In this document: piece by piece, positions 1 through 8,602 of the stretch
How positions within the stretch are numbered: the stretch's first letter is position 1
How the letters are laid out: every line of letters starts with the position of its first letter
Assembly: GCF_002023715.1 (NCBI RefSeq)
Contig: NZ_MAHX01000013.1
Coordinates: 558,001-622,000 of the forward strand
DNA: 64,000 nt
Source of the DNA: Elizabethkingia occulta
GTDB lineage: Bacteria; Bacteroidota; Bacteroidia; Flavobacteriales; Weeksellaceae
Reading direction: 5' to 3'
Program-made: the position numbers and the translations under genes
The notes under the pieces: generated by a model
Told to the model about the DNA's origin: nothing
The model's database searches: none
Seen by the model: only the letters and a program-made list of their open reading frames with translations

Positions 1-81
1 GCAGGAAATGCACAAGGTATAGAGCAATTCGGAGTACCAAGAACCAGAAGCTTTGGATTGAGTTTAAATGTCAAATTGTAA
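1..81 (+). CDS. SusC/RagA-type TonB-linked outer membrane protein, C-terminal end only
   Basis: An open frame enters from the left edge and ends at the TAA at 79-81, giving 26 residues that finish FGLSLNVKL. This polar/hydrophobic alternation is typical of the last beta strand of a TonB-dependent barrel. A SusD-type lipoprotein follows 29 bases later on the same strand, which is the normal SusC-SusD order in Bacteroidota, so the fragment is read as the end of the partner SusC. The rest lies outside the window. The fragment alone is too short to prove the family; the call rests mainly on context. Confidence 0.7.
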   Translation, partial: AGNAQGIEQFGVPRTRSFGLSLNVKL

Positions 82-110
82 GAAATCTTATCACATCTAA
101 ATTACATAAT

Positions 111-1631
111 ATGAATAAAATAATATTATATACACTGTTTGTACTGTTGTCTGTTTCTTCTTGTACAAGAGGTTTTGAAGATATTAATACCAATCCTAAT
201 TCTGTAGATACACCCAATCCGGATTTTGTATTCAGCAAATCCCAATTGGACGGACTGAACAACAATTACTTTTATACCTCCATCCTCCAGTGTGGACAAA
301 TGATGCAGCATTATGCTTCCTATAAAGAAGCGTCTGGCGTTGGGGATAAATATCTGGATAATGAGGTATACTATTCCGCTTATTTTTCGCAGGCTTATCC
401 AAATGCTATAAATCAGGTAACGTTGGTAATAGACAAATTAAAAGATAGTCCTAAGGATAGTAACAAGCTGAATACTGCCAGAATCTGGAAAGTGTATTTG
501 TATCATCGTATTACCGATTTGTATGGAGATATTCCCTATACGGAAGCTGCAAAAGCTTATACAGATAAAATTTTCTTACCAAAATATGACAGTCAGGAAT
601 TGGTATATAAAGACATGCTGAAAGAGCTGGACGAAGCAGCATCTGCACTTGATGCAGCAAAAATTGGATTTGGTAAAGCTGATTTAATCTATAACGGTGA
701 TATTGTTAAATGGAAAAAATTTGCTTATTCACTAATGCTTCGTTTAGGATTGAGGTTGACTAAAGTGGATGTTAATCTTTCAAAAGATTGGGTAACCAAA
801 GCCATTAATGGAGGTGTTATTCTGAATAGTGCTGATAATGCTATAATGAAATATACAGATGGGCCTAATGATTTCAACCGTAATCCGTCTGCATTTGATC
901 CTATAAGATGGGATTTTTCCAGAGGATCAAATGGAAGAACAAACAATGAAGGGGGTAAGCTAAGTAAAACTTTTATAGATCTGTTGAAATCTACTTCTGA
1001 TCCTAGAATAAGTGTGTATTCTGGAGTATGGGAAGGATCTGTACAGAATACAACGCCAGCGGCGCAAAAAGGTTTTCCTAACGGAACTAATATAGCGCCC
1101 AGTCCTGCAGAACAGGCAACTTATTCCGAACCTAATCAAAGTACAGTTCTCCGGATGGATGCTCCGTTGCTGATATTGGGTAATGTTGAAACTCAGTTAT
1201 ATCTTGCAGAGGCCTCTTTACGAGGATGGTATGGGGAGTCGGTTAAAACACTTTATGAAAAAGCAATAAAGGCTTCTTTTCTTAATATGGGAATATATGG
1301 TGCTTCTTATGCAATTAGCGATGCAACACCTTATCTTACAGCTAATCCGTTTAAAGATTCAGGAACATTTGATGAGAAAATGAACCAGATACATACACAA
1401 TTGTGGATTGGATTATTTGTAGATGAACAGGAAATTTATGCAAACTGGAGAAGAACAGGATATCCACAATTGACACCTGTAAACTTCCCGGGTAATGTGA
1501 CCAATGCTACAATACCAAGGCGTATAAAATATCCTACGAGCGAGTATTCCGTTAATTCTGCTAACCTGGCAAAAGCGCTGGAACGACAGGGTAGAGATGT
1601 TTTTACAACGAGAACATGGTGGGATAAATAA
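111..1631 (+). CDS. SusD/RagB-family nutrient-binding outer membrane lipoprotein
   Basis: The 506-residue product starts with a lipoprotein signal peptide (hydrophobic stretch then LSVSSC, lipid Cys18). Its body resembles the SusD-like group whose members begin with an FEDINTNPN-type sequence after the lipid cysteine and end with an RIKYPTSE-type segment. SusD lipoproteins sit on the cell surface as lids on SusC transporters and bind the incoming nutrient. The gene follows the SusC end and is followed 10 bases later by a permease start, so it is probably the outer-membrane part of the operon running to 7345. The substrate cannot be read from the sequence; the downstream enzymes suggest a sugar-acid-like compound. 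Confidence 0.9.
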   Translation: MNKIILYTLFVLLSVSSCTRGFEDINTNPNSVDTPNPDFVFSKSQLDGLNNNYFYTSILQCGQMMQHYASYKEASGVGDKYLDNEVYYSAYFSQAYPNAINQVTLVIDKLKDSPKDSNKLNTARIWKVYLYHRITDLYGDIPYTEAAKAYTDKIFLPKYDSQELVYKDMLKELDEAASALDAAKIGFGKADLIYNGDIVKWKKFAYSLMLRLGLRLTKVDVNLSKDWVTKAINGGVILNSADNAIMKYTDGPNDFNRNPSAFDPIRWDFSRGSNGRTNNEGGKLSKTFIDLLKSTSDPRISVYSGVWEGSVQNTTPAAQKGFPNGTNIAPSPAEQATYSEPNQSTVLRMDAPLLILGNVETQLYLAEASLRGWYGESVKTLYEKAIKASFLNMGIYGASYAISDATPYLTANPFKDSGTFDEKMNQIHTQLWIGLFVDEQEIYANWRRTGYPQLTPVNFPGNVTNATIPRRIKYPTSEYSVNSANLAKALERQGRDVFTTRTWWDK

Positions 1632-1641
1632 TATACGAATA

Positions 1642-2964
1642 ATGAATATTCTGATTCTTTCATTATGTATTGTTGTATTGGTACTGCAGATCGTAAGATT
1701 TAAGATTAATCCCTTTATTGCATTTATTACAACATCTTTGTTGGCAGGGCTTACATTAGGAGTTCCTGTTGATAAGCTGGCTGGGACTATCCAGAAAGGT
1801 TTTGGTGATATGCTGGGGTCTATTACACTGATTATTATTTTCGGTACGTGTATAGGAAAGCTTACCGTTTCCTCAGGTGCAGCATCTGTAATTGCAGATA
1901 CTGTTATGAAGTGGACAGGTGAAAAGTATGTGCGTTTGGGACTTATGATTACCGGATTTATTGTCGGAATACCTTTATTTTATAGTGTTGGCTTTATATT
2001 GCTGGTGCCTCTTATTTTTTCAGTAGCATATCAGTTTAAGCTGCCTAAGGTTTATATCGCGATTCCAATGCTGGCATCTTTATCTGTCGCACATGGATTT
2101 CTGCCGCCTCATCCTTCGCCAATGGCATTGAATAGTATGTTGCATGCGGATGTAGGTCTGGTACTTATCTACGGAATTATTATAGCTATACCGACTCTTT
2201 TTATCGCAGGTTTATTATTCTCCAATACACTAAAGAACATTAAAACTACTGAGACCAGCGCATTTAATTCTACAATGAGTGCATCTGCTCCTCATGCTGA
2301 AAAACCGGGTTTCTGGATAAGTATCACTTCTTCATTATTTCCTGTTTTTGGACTTAGTATTACAACGCTTTTACCTCTGATATGGAAGAATGAATATGTA
2401 AGTCTGGTGTGTAAAACTATTGGAGAACCCAGCATTATCATGTTGTTATCATTGGTAATATGTACCTATACCTTAGGTATCAGGATGGGAAAAGATATGA
2501 AAACCATTATGAGTGAGTTTACAGAGGCTATTAAAGATGTTATTTTGATTATACTTATTATCGGAGGAGCGGGCAGCCTGAAAGAAATAATGATGGTAAG
2601 CGGCGTTAGTCAGACAATTGTGGATAACCTGAGTCAGATCAATATTCATCCTTATCTGCTTGCATGGTTAATGGCTGCATTGATAAGAATCTGTGTAGGA
2701 TCTGCTACGGCAGCGGGCTTGATGACGGCGGGTGTTTTGTTGCCGTTGTTGCAACTGGATGCTTTGGACGCGAATCTTTTAGTACTCGCTATAGGAGCTG
2801 GTAGTCTGATGTGTTCCCATGTAAATGATCCCGGATTTTGGTTATTCAAAGAATATTTCGGTACCAGTATGAAAGATACGGTGAGATCATGGACCGTAAT
2901 GGAGTCACTGGTCTCTGTGCTCGGAATTGTTTTTATTTTTATACTTAACACTATTATACATTAA
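1642..2964 (+). CDS. GntP-family gluconate-type permease
   Basis: A 440-residue, very hydrophobic protein with about a dozen membrane segments. It shows two hallmarks of the GntP gluconate:proton symporter family: HGFLPPHPSP near residue 150 and CSHVNDPGFW near residue 395. It should move a sugar acid or similar hydroxy acid across the inner membrane. An upstream TTG at 1597 would add 15 residues but overlaps the SusD gene; the ATG at 1642 begins directly with a hydrophobic segment and is preferred. The 5-base gap to the next gene supports co-transcription. The KDG kinase and KDPG aldolase downstream fit a gluconate-like or glucosaminate-like substrate, which is an inference. Confidence 0.9.
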   Translation: MNILILSLCIVVLVLQIVRFKINPFIAFITTSLLAGLTLGVPVDKLAGTIQKGFGDMLGSITLIIIFGTCIGKLTVSSGAASVIADTVMKWTGEKYVRLGLMITGFIVGIPLFYSVGFILLVPLIFSVAYQFKLPKVYIAIPMLASLSVAHGFLPPHPSPMALNSMLHADVGLVLIYGIIIAIPTLFIAGLLFSNTLKNIKTTETSAFNSTMSASAPHAEKPGFWISITSSLFPVFGLSITTLLPLIWKNEYVSLVCKTIGEPSIIMLLSLVICTYTLGIRMGKDMKTIMSEFTEAIKDVILIILIIGGAGSLKEIMMVSGVSQTIVDNLSQINIHPYLLAWLMAALIRICVGSATAAGLMTAGVLLPLLQLDALDANLLVLAIGAGSLMCSHVNDPGFWLFKEYFGTSMKDTVRSWTVMESLVSVLGIVFIFILNTIIH

Positions 2965-2969
2965 AAAAT

Positions 2970-3440
2970 ATGATGAATTTGTTACCGCAGGAAAAGTTTG
3001 AAACACTCGGATTGTCTTTGCCTCCGGCTCCTGCACCGCTTGGCATATATAAACCTTTTTTAGTAGATGGTAAATATCTGTACTTGTCAGGGCACGGCCC
3101 GGTAAGGGATGATAAATCCCTTATTATTGGGAGAATAGGCGAGGATATGGATATAGAACAAGGCAAGCTTGCAGCAAGACAAGTAGGCTTAACCATGTTA
3201 TCCACTATTGTTACTAATTTTAATAGTCTGAATGCTGTGAAGAAAGTCGTTAAAGTATTTGGTATGGTCAACTGTAGTGCAGACTTCCTAAGACATCCTT
3301 ATGTTATTAACGGATGTAGTGATCTTTTTGCAAAAGTATGGGGGAAAGAGAATGGTATAGGGGTAAGAAGTGCAGTAGGAATGGGATCATTGCCGGATAA
3401 TATCCCTGTGGAGGTAGAAGCTGTTTTCGAATTGTATTAA
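2970..3440 (+). CDS. RidA/YjgF-family enamine/imine deaminase
   Basis: A 156-residue protein of the RidA (YjgF/YER057c/UK114) superfamily. The C-terminal segment GVRSAVGMGSLPDNIPVEVE matches the family signature, including the arginine equivalent to the catalytic Arg of RidA and the following glutamate. RidA proteins hydrolyse reactive enamine/imine intermediates released by PLP-dependent dehydratases. That fits the D-serine dehydratase/D-threonine aldolase-like gene three genes downstream. It lies 5 bases after the permease and 10 before the kinase, within the operon. At about 156 residues it belongs to the somewhat longer RidA subgroup rather than the 128-residue archetype. Confidence 0.88.
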   Translation: MMNLLPQEKFETLGLSLPPAPAPLGIYKPFLVDGKYLYLSGHGPVRDDKSLIIGRIGEDMDIEQGKLAARQVGLTMLSTIVTNFNSLNAVKKVVKVFGMVNCSADFLRHPYVINGCSDLFAKVWGKENGIGVRSAVGMGSLPDNIPVEVEAVFELY

Positions 3441-3450
3441 AAACTTTTGA

Positions 3451-4482
3451 ATGAAAGATAATACCTCTTCCATAAAAGTAACAACGTTTGGTGAATTGCT
3501 TCTTCGGATGCATGTTTCCGGAGAGAATAGATTTACGCAGACAAAAGAATTGCAGGTTTACACGGGTGGAGCAGAAGCTAATGTCTGTATTTTGCTTTCT
3601 CAATTGGGGATTGATACTCATTATGTTACACGATTGCCGGATAACGATCTTGCGCAGCTGGCCATCAACGAGCTTCACAAATACAAAGTAGATACAGCAG
3701 ATTGTATATATGGTGGTGAAAGAATGGGATTGTATTTTGTGGAATCCGGTAATCAGATAAGAGCATCACAGGTAATCTACGATCGCAGTAATTCTGCATT
3801 TTCAACAATAAATGAAGAAGATATTAATTGGGATATTGTACTGTCAGAATCTTCATTGTTTCATTGGTCAGGAATTAGTCCCGGAGTTTCTAATAATGCG
3901 GCGTTGATGTGTAAAAAGGCAATATTATCGGCTCATAATAAAGGTATTGATATTTCTTCTGATTTTAATTTCCGCTCCAAATTATGGCAATATGGTAAGC
4001 ATCCGTCCGAGATTATGCCTGAGTTACTTTACTATAGTACAATAACGATAGCTGATCTGGATTCTTCAGAAATATATTTTGGGCTTGATATTAATAAAAA
4101 CGATTCCCATTCTGACAGATTTCTGAGAGTGTATGAACTGCTGAAAGAGAAAATGCCATACCTGAAGACACTGGCGATGAGTTTCAGGATTTCGGAGGGA
4201 GCTACACAGGTATATTATGGAATGTTATTGCATGAAGATAAGTTGTATGAATCCAAAAAAGCAAGACTGCATATCATTACGGATCAGATAGGTACTGGTG
4301 ATGCTTTTTGCGCAGGACTGCTTTATGGGCTTACTGGTGATTTTTCCGGACAGGAAACTATTGATATGGCAATAGCCTGTGGGGCTTTAAAACAAAGTAT
4401 TCCGGGAGATTTCGCGATTATTTCTCCCTCAGAAATAGACCATTTTATTAATCACAATTCCAGTAACAGAATTAACAGATAA
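3451..4482 (+). CDS. kdgK: 2-keto-3-deoxygluconate kinase (PfkB family)
   Basis: A 343-residue ribokinase/PfkB-family carbohydrate kinase. The N-terminal signature includes TFGELLLRM and the glycine pair in YTGGAEANV (residues 37-45). The C-terminal signature is GTGDAFCAG, with the catalytic base Asp284. A YDR motif at residues 110-112 resembles the KDG-binding region of known KDG kinases. It is followed 6 bases later by KDPG aldolase, which makes KDG the most probable substrate: KDG + ATP gives KDPG. The length is usual for the family. Another 2-keto sugar acid is possible. Confidence 0.87.
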   Translation: MKDNTSSIKVTTFGELLLRMHVSGENRFTQTKELQVYTGGAEANVCILLSQLGIDTHYVTRLPDNDLAQLAINELHKYKVDTADCIYGGERMGLYFVESGNQIRASQVIYDRSNSAFSTINEEDINWDIVLSESSLFHWSGISPGVSNNAALMCKKAILSAHNKGIDISSDFNFRSKLWQYGKHPSEIMPELLYYSTITIADLDSSEIYFGLDINKNDSHSDRFLRVYELLKEKMPYLKTLAMSFRISEGATQVYYGMLLHEDKLYESKKARLHIITDQIGTGDAFCAGLLYGLTGDFSGQETIDMAIACGALKQSIPGDFAIISPSEIDHFINHNSSNRINR

Positions 4483-4488
4483 AGATTT

Positions 4489-5169
4489 ATGTATGATATT
4501 TTAAAAGAACAGGGAGTACTTCCTTTAATTACAAAAATAGGAGTTGAAACTGCCAATATATTGCTCCAATCTGCTGCTGATTCAGAAATTAAAATAATTG
4601 AATTTGCAGCCCGGTCCGGAGATTCAAAGGAAGTATTTGCTCAGATGATGCGATTTAAGAATACGCATAATCTTAATGTTAAACTTGCCGTAGGTTCAGT
4701 TCTTAATGCAGCAGATGCGGCGGAATATCATAAGATGGGGGCTGATTGTATTGTCTGTCCACATATCGATCCTCAGATTGCAGCCTATTGTAATGATAAT
4801 AATCTGTATTGGATTCCGGGAGCGGCAACTCTAAATGAAATATTATATGCAAATAAATTGGGAGCGGAGGTTGTTAAGCTTTTTCCGGCTGATGCTATAG
4901 GTGGAGCAAACTATGTAAAAGCAATAAAATCTCCATTTCCTGAACTGAAATTAATGCCAACGGGAGGAGTCCGGTTGGAAGAGGATAATTTGAAAGAGTG
5001 GTTCTCGTCAGGTGTTGCTTGTGTTGGGATTGGCTCACATTTGTTTTCAGCAGAAACTTTGGCTAATCTGAATTATGAGAAATCACTTGAAGTATTTAAA
5101 TATTTAAAAGAAACTGTACAAAAAATTAAAGATCAATATGCAGCAAAAATGGTGGGAAATAAATCCTGA
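4489..5169 (+). CDS. eda: KDPG/KHG aldolase (2-dehydro-3-deoxyphosphogluconate aldolase)
   Basis: A 226-residue class I aldolase barrel. Glu38 in IEFAARSGD and Lys130 in EVVKLFPA correspond to the general base and Schiff-base lysine of E. coli Eda, and the phosphate-binding PTGGV follows. It splits KDPG into pyruvate and glyceraldehyde-3-phosphate, completing the Entner-Doudoroff-type branch started by the preceding kinase. IEFAARSG replaces the more common IEVTLRT and is usual in Bacteroidota members. Its last 32 bases overlap the start of the next gene, suggesting translational coupling. Confidence 0.9.
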   Translation: MYDILKEQGVLPLITKIGVETANILLQSAADSEIKIIEFAARSGDSKEVFAQMMRFKNTHNLNVKLAVGSVLNAADAAEYHKMGADCIVCPHIDPQIAAYCNDNNLYWIPGAATLNEILYANKLGAEVVKLFPADAIGGANYVKAIKSPFPELKLMPTGGVRLEEDNLKEWFSSGVACVGIGSHLFSAETLANLNYEKSLEVFKYLKETVQKIKDQYAAKMVGNKS

Positions 5170-6256
5170 TACCCTTACAGATACTCCTTTTCTGGCAATA
5201 TATTCAGATCGTGTCCGGTACAATATAGAAAAGCTTATCGAATCTGTAAATGGTGATCTGACAAAGTTAAGGCCTCATGTAAAAACACATAAGCTTGGAG
5301 AGATTCTGGAGTTATTCAAGACTTATGGAATTGATAAAGTAAAATGTGCAACCATTTCGGAAGCGGAGCTGTGTGCTTTGTACAATATTCCGGATGTATT
5401 ATTGGCATATCAACCGGCTGGTTTATTAAAGCAGAAACGTTGGTTGGAGTTAGTACAGGAATATCCGAAAATTAACTTTTCTGTTATTGTAGATAATTTT
5501 GAGATTGTAGATGTTTTGTCCAAACTTGGACAAGATAATGATCAGACTTTTAAGCTTTATATTGATATTAATACCGGTATGAACAGGACGGGTATAGATT
5601 TTAGGAGTGATTGGGAAGATCTGGTCCGTAAAATTATAGAAATGCCTAATATTCACCTTTTAGGAATCCATATTTACGATGGGCATTTGCATGGTACAAT
5701 GGAGGAAAGATTGGATAAAGCTTCAGTAGCATTTTCTGTTATTAGAGACAAATTATATTTCCTTAAACAAGAGCTGAACGTTGATTTGAAGATTGTAGCG
5801 GGCGGTTCGGGGACATTTCCTTTTTATGCAGAGCAGGAAGATGTGGAGTGTAGCCCTGGTACTTTTGTATTCTGGGATATAAATTATCAGATTAATTTGC
5901 CTGAACAGAAATTTTTACCTGCAGCAGTATTGGTAGGGACTGTTGTGTCTAAACCTACGGGAAATACATTGTGTATTGATATAGGATATAAAGCAGTTGC
6001 TTCAGAAAATCCTCTGGACAAGCGCTTGACAATTCTTGATGATACCCATCTTATACCTGTATCACAATCTGAAGAACACATGGTACTTCAGAATAATGGA
6101 GACAGGCAGTATCGATTAGGTGAAATAATCTATGCAGTTCCTTATCATATTTGTCCTACCTGTGCTTTATACGAAACTATTCAGGTTGTTAATGTTCAGC
6201 AAGATATTATGGATCAGTGGACAGTACTTGCCCGCAAAAGAAAAATAAATATATAA
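5138..6256 (+). CDS. D-threonine aldolase/D-serine dehydratase-like PLP enzyme
   Basis: A 372-residue fold-type III PLP protein: an alanine-racemase-like barrel followed by the D-Ser/D-Thr C-terminal domain. The PLP lysine is probably Lys49 in RPHVKTHK. The C-terminal metal site appears as His337-x-Cys339. In characterised relatives H-x-C is the zinc site of eukaryotic D-serine dehydratase, while H-x-D is typical of D-threonine aldolase, so a dehydratase/deaminase reaction is favoured here. Between a RidA protein, KDG kinase and KDPG aldolase, it could deaminate a 2-amino-2-deoxy sugar acid such as D-glucosaminate to KDG; D-serine or a D-beta-hydroxy amino acid is the alternative. The start at 5138 overlaps eda by 32 bases but matches the usual family N-terminus, and no other Met is near. 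Confidence 0.8.
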   Translation: MQQKWWEINPDTLTDTPFLAIYSDRVRYNIEKLIESVNGDLTKLRPHVKTHKLGEILELFKTYGIDKVKCATISEAELCALYNIPDVLLAYQPAGLLKQKRWLELVQEYPKINFSVIVDNFEIVDVLSKLGQDNDQTFKLYIDINTGMNRTGIDFRSDWEDLVRKIIEMPNIHLLGIHIYDGHLHGTMEERLDKASVAFSVIRDKLYFLKQELNVDLKIVAGGSGTFPFYAEQEDVECSPGTFVFWDINYQINLPEQKFLPAAVLVGTVVSKPTGNTLCIDIGYKAVASENPLDKRLTILDDTHLIPVSQSEEHMVLQNNGDRQYRLGEIIYAVPYHICPTCALYETIQVVNVQQDIMDQWTVLARKRKINI

Positions 6257-6274
6257 ACAAAAATTAAAAACCTT

Positions 6275-7345
6275 ATGTTCATATTCGACGCACATCTGGA
6301 TCTTAGCATGAATGCTATGGAATGGAACCGGGATCTTAGAAATAATGTAAGCTTGCTACGTCAATTGGAGCAAGGTATGGATGATAAACCAGACAGAGGC
6401 AGAGCAACTGTATCTTTTCCTGATCTGCGGAAAGGGAATATAGGTATTGTTGTTGCAACGCAGATAGCAAGATTTGTGAAGCCGGATAGTCTTATTCCGG
6501 GATGGAATTCTCCACAGCAGGCATGGGCGCAGACGCAAGCACAGGTCGCTTGGTATAAGTGTATGGAAGAAGAAGGTGAGATGGTTTCCATTACGGACCG
6601 GGAATCTTTACAACGGCATATTGCCTTATGGAATGATGGGACACCAAATGATAAAAAACCAATTGGTTATATACTGAGTTTGGAAGGAGCGGATTCTATA
6701 GTTGATATTTCTTACCTGGAGAAAGCATATAATTACGGACTTCGGGCTATTGGCCCGGCTCATTATGGTCCGGGACGTTATGCCAATGGAACTGATTCCA
6801 CAGGGGAAATGAATAAAAAAGGAATAGAATTGTTACATGAAATAGAGCGCCTGAATATGATTTTGGATGTTACTCATTTATGTGATGATGCTTTCTGGCA
6901 GGCATTAGATCATTATAATGGACCGGTTTGGGCAAGTCATAATAATTGCAGAAGTCTGGTGAATCATAACAGGCAGTATGATGATGAACAGATTAAAGCG
7001 CTTATTGCCAGAGGAGCTGTTATAGGGGGAGCTTTAGATGCCTGGATGTTGGTTCCGGACTGGAAGAGAGGAGTTTCTACACCTTTGGGTATGCAGTGTA
7101 ATCTGGAAACAGTTTTTAAGCATATGGATCATATTTGCCAGATTGCAGGAAATGCACTTCATATTGGTGTTGGATCTGATCTGGACGGAGCTTTTGGAAC
7201 CGAACAGTGTCCCTATGATCTGGATACAATAGCCGACCTTCAAAAATTGGTTTCTATTTTCCGGAACCACGGTTATACAGAAGAAGACCTGAAAAATATT
7301 TTTCATCAAAACTGGATAAATTTTCTGATGAAGAATTGGGATTAG
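6275..7345 (+). CDS. Membrane dipeptidase-type metallohydrolase (peptidase M19)
   Basis: A 356-residue renal-dipeptidase family TIM-barrel hydrolase. Metal ligands are in place: His7 and Asp9 (DAHLD), Glu137 (SLEGAD), His201 (DVTHLCD), His222 (ASHNN) and Asp302 (GSDLDG). There is no signal peptide, so it should act in the cytoplasm. The family cleaves dipeptides, often with a D-residue at the C-terminal side, and some members act on other amides. It is the last gene of the operon, 18 bases after the PLP enzyme, so it may release the PLP enzyme's substrate from a peptide or amide conjugate; this is inference. Its stop overlaps the converging regulator by 4 bases. Confidence 0.87.
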   Translation: MFIFDAHLDLSMNAMEWNRDLRNNVSLLRQLEQGMDDKPDRGRATVSFPDLRKGNIGIVVATQIARFVKPDSLIPGWNSPQQAWAQTQAQVAWYKCMEEEGEMVSITDRESLQRHIALWNDGTPNDKKPIGYILSLEGADSIVDISYLEKAYNYGLRAIGPAHYGPGRYANGTDSTGEMNKKGIELLHEIERLNMILDVTHLCDDAFWQALDHYNGPVWASHNNCRSLVNHNRQYDDEQIKALIARGAVIGGALDAWMLVPDWKRGVSTPLGMQCNLETVFKHMDHICQIAGNALHIGVGSDLDGAFGTEQCPYDLDTIADLQKLVSIFRNHGYTEEDLKNIFHQNWINFLMKNWD

Positions 7346-8118
7346 ATAAATGTGAGACTTGGAACTGCATTTTTGTATGATTGCAGTTTCTCGTCACCGG
7401 AATCTGCTTCTGTGACAACATAATCTACTTCGGATAGATCTGCAATTTTCATTTTTAATACAGTATTTAGCTTTTCAGATATTGTAAGAATGGCCACTTT
7501 TTGTGATGCTTTTATCATCATTTTTTTAACCTGGACGGTATCCCAATCCGAATCTGAAAAACCTCCTTCTATATCTAGTGCATTGGTGCCCAGAATCAAT
7601 AAATCTGCCTTAATGCTTCCCAATGTGTTATAAACATCTCCGCTAATGCACATCTGGCTGTAAGGAGATATGGCACCGCCTATCATAATTGTTTTAATAT
7701 TGGGTTTGTCCAGTAATTCGATAGCTGAAATTACTGAAACAGTAAATATTGTAAGATGCAAATCATTCGGAATCAAACGAATGAATTCTCGGACCGTAGT
7801 GCCTCCGCCCATTAACAAGACCATGCCGTCGTGTAATAATTCAAGCGTTTTTTGTGCAATAATTTGTTTAGCCTCTCCGGAATAAACCTGTGTGGCTGCA
7901 GAAGAGTGGTGGTAAGCCTTTGTCATAGCACCACCTTTTATTTTTATAATTAATGATTCTGCTTCAAGTTCATTAATATCTCTTCTGATGGTATCTTCAG
8001 AAACAAAAAGCTGATTAGATAGCGTATCAAAACTTACACGTGTATGCAGATTAATCTCTTTTAAAATATGAGCTTTTCTTTCTTCTTTAGTGTAATTGGC
8101 TAAGTGATTATTATCCAT
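7342..8118 (-). CDS. DeoR/GlpR-family transcriptional regulator
   Basis: A 258-residue DeoR-type regulator with an N-terminal winged helix (about residues 15-66, including SEDTIRRDINELE). It is followed by the DeoRC sensor domain with the phosphosugar-binding GGGTTVREF loop. DeoR regulators usually respond to phosphorylated sugars, so KDPG or KDG would be logical effectors. The gene converges on the dipeptidase, with overlapping stops, and probably regulates the catabolic operon, although the operator would lie upstream of SusC outside the window. A TAAATTTG box on the minus strand lies 16 bases upstream of its ATG. Confidence 0.88.
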   Translation of the reverse strand: MDNNHLANYTKEERKAHILKEINLHTRVSFDTLSNQLFVSEDTIRRDINELEAESLIIKIKGGAMTKAYHHSSAATQVYSGEAKQIIAQKTLELLHDGMVLLMGGGTTVREFIRLIPNDLHLTIFTVSVISAIELLDKPNIKTIMIGGAISPYSQMCISGDVYNTLGSIKADLLILGTNALDIEGGFSDSDWDTVQVKKMMIKASQKVAILTISEKLNTVLKMKIADLSEVDYVVTEADSGDEKLQSYKNAVPSLTFI

Positions 8119-8134
8119 GTTTTTTTATTACATA

Positions 8135-8142
8135 CAAATTTA
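8135..8142 (-). promoter_or_regulatory. Candidate -7 promoter box of the DeoR-type gene
   Basis: The minus-strand octamer TAAATTTG matches the Bacteroidota -7 consensus TAnnTTTG, 16 bases before the regulator start. No clear TTTG-type -33 element was seen at the usual distance, so the call is tentative. Confidence 0.4.
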
Positions 8143-8287
8143 AGTAATTCAGACTTGCTGAAAAACACCGATATAGAATTTTAGTCAATATTATTAATGT
8201 ATAAGAGTATTATTATATTTCCATTTTTGGTGTTATTTTTTAAAAATACTTGCGCATGTCATCTGAAAAAATCATATTTGTATACCA

Positions 8288-8307
8288 ACCAAATAAAATA
8301 TTACATT
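8288..8307 (+). promoter_or_regulatory. Shared precursor 5' motif, copy 1
   Basis: ACCAAATAAA followed by an A/T run lies directly upstream of the ATG at 8308. Close variants precede all seven small precursor genes of the locus (also at 10864, 11098, 11340, 11545, 14754 and on the minus strand at 16994-17012), always 17-21 bases before the start codon. It may be a common translation-initiation element. Confidence 0.5.
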
Positions 8308-8433
8308 ATGAAAAAGTTACAAAAAGATGAGCTTAAAAAGGTTAATGGAGGAATGGCTCCAAAATGCTGCATTGACTGGGATCCTATAAAAAGGAGATGT
8401 GAAATGTGGGATGGCGGCTGTCTAAATCCTTAA
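8308..8433 (+). CDS. Double-glycine-leader, cysteine-rich peptide precursor 1
   Basis: A 41-residue precursor. The leader MKKLQKDELKKVNGG has the charged start, spaced leucines and Gly-Gly end recognised by C39 peptidases. The 26-residue core has four cysteines (core positions 5, 6, 16 and 23: CC-x9-C-x6-C) and is rich in Lys, Arg and Trp. An in-frame start at 8197 would add a long hydrophobic extension unlike any sibling, so the ATG at 8308 is chosen. The gene lies upstream of the C39 exporter but has its own hairpin terminator, so it is probably a separate transcript. The product is probably secreted as a small disulfide-bonded peptide; bacteriocin-like activity is inferred only. Confidence 0.78.
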   Translation: MKKLQKDELKKVNGGMAPKCCIDWDPIKRRCEMWDGGCLNP

Positions 8434-8442
8434 TACAAAACT

Positions 8443-8468
8443 AAAGGCAGATATTCATATCTGCCTTT
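8443..8468 (+). terminator. Hairpin terminator after precursor 1
   Basis: Perfect 11-bp arms (AAAGGCAGATA / TATCTGCCTTT) with a 4-base loop begin 9 bases after the stop of precursor 1. The right arm ends in TTT, followed by A/T-rich sequence. Confidence 0.7.
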
Positions 8469-8602
8469 AATATTTAATTGCACGCACCAAGAATATCTGA
8501 ATACATTACTAAAGTCAGGTATAAAATATCCAAAATAAAAAAAATTAGGAGGCAGAGTACAGATTGCTCTTTATTTCTATATTTCGTGAAAAAATATTAG
8601 TA

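Noticed and set aside
8197-8307. Upstream in-frame extension of precursor 1
   Set aside because: It would put a long hydrophobic segment before a complete double-glycine leader; no sibling has this, and the shared 5' element sits directly before the ATG at 8308.
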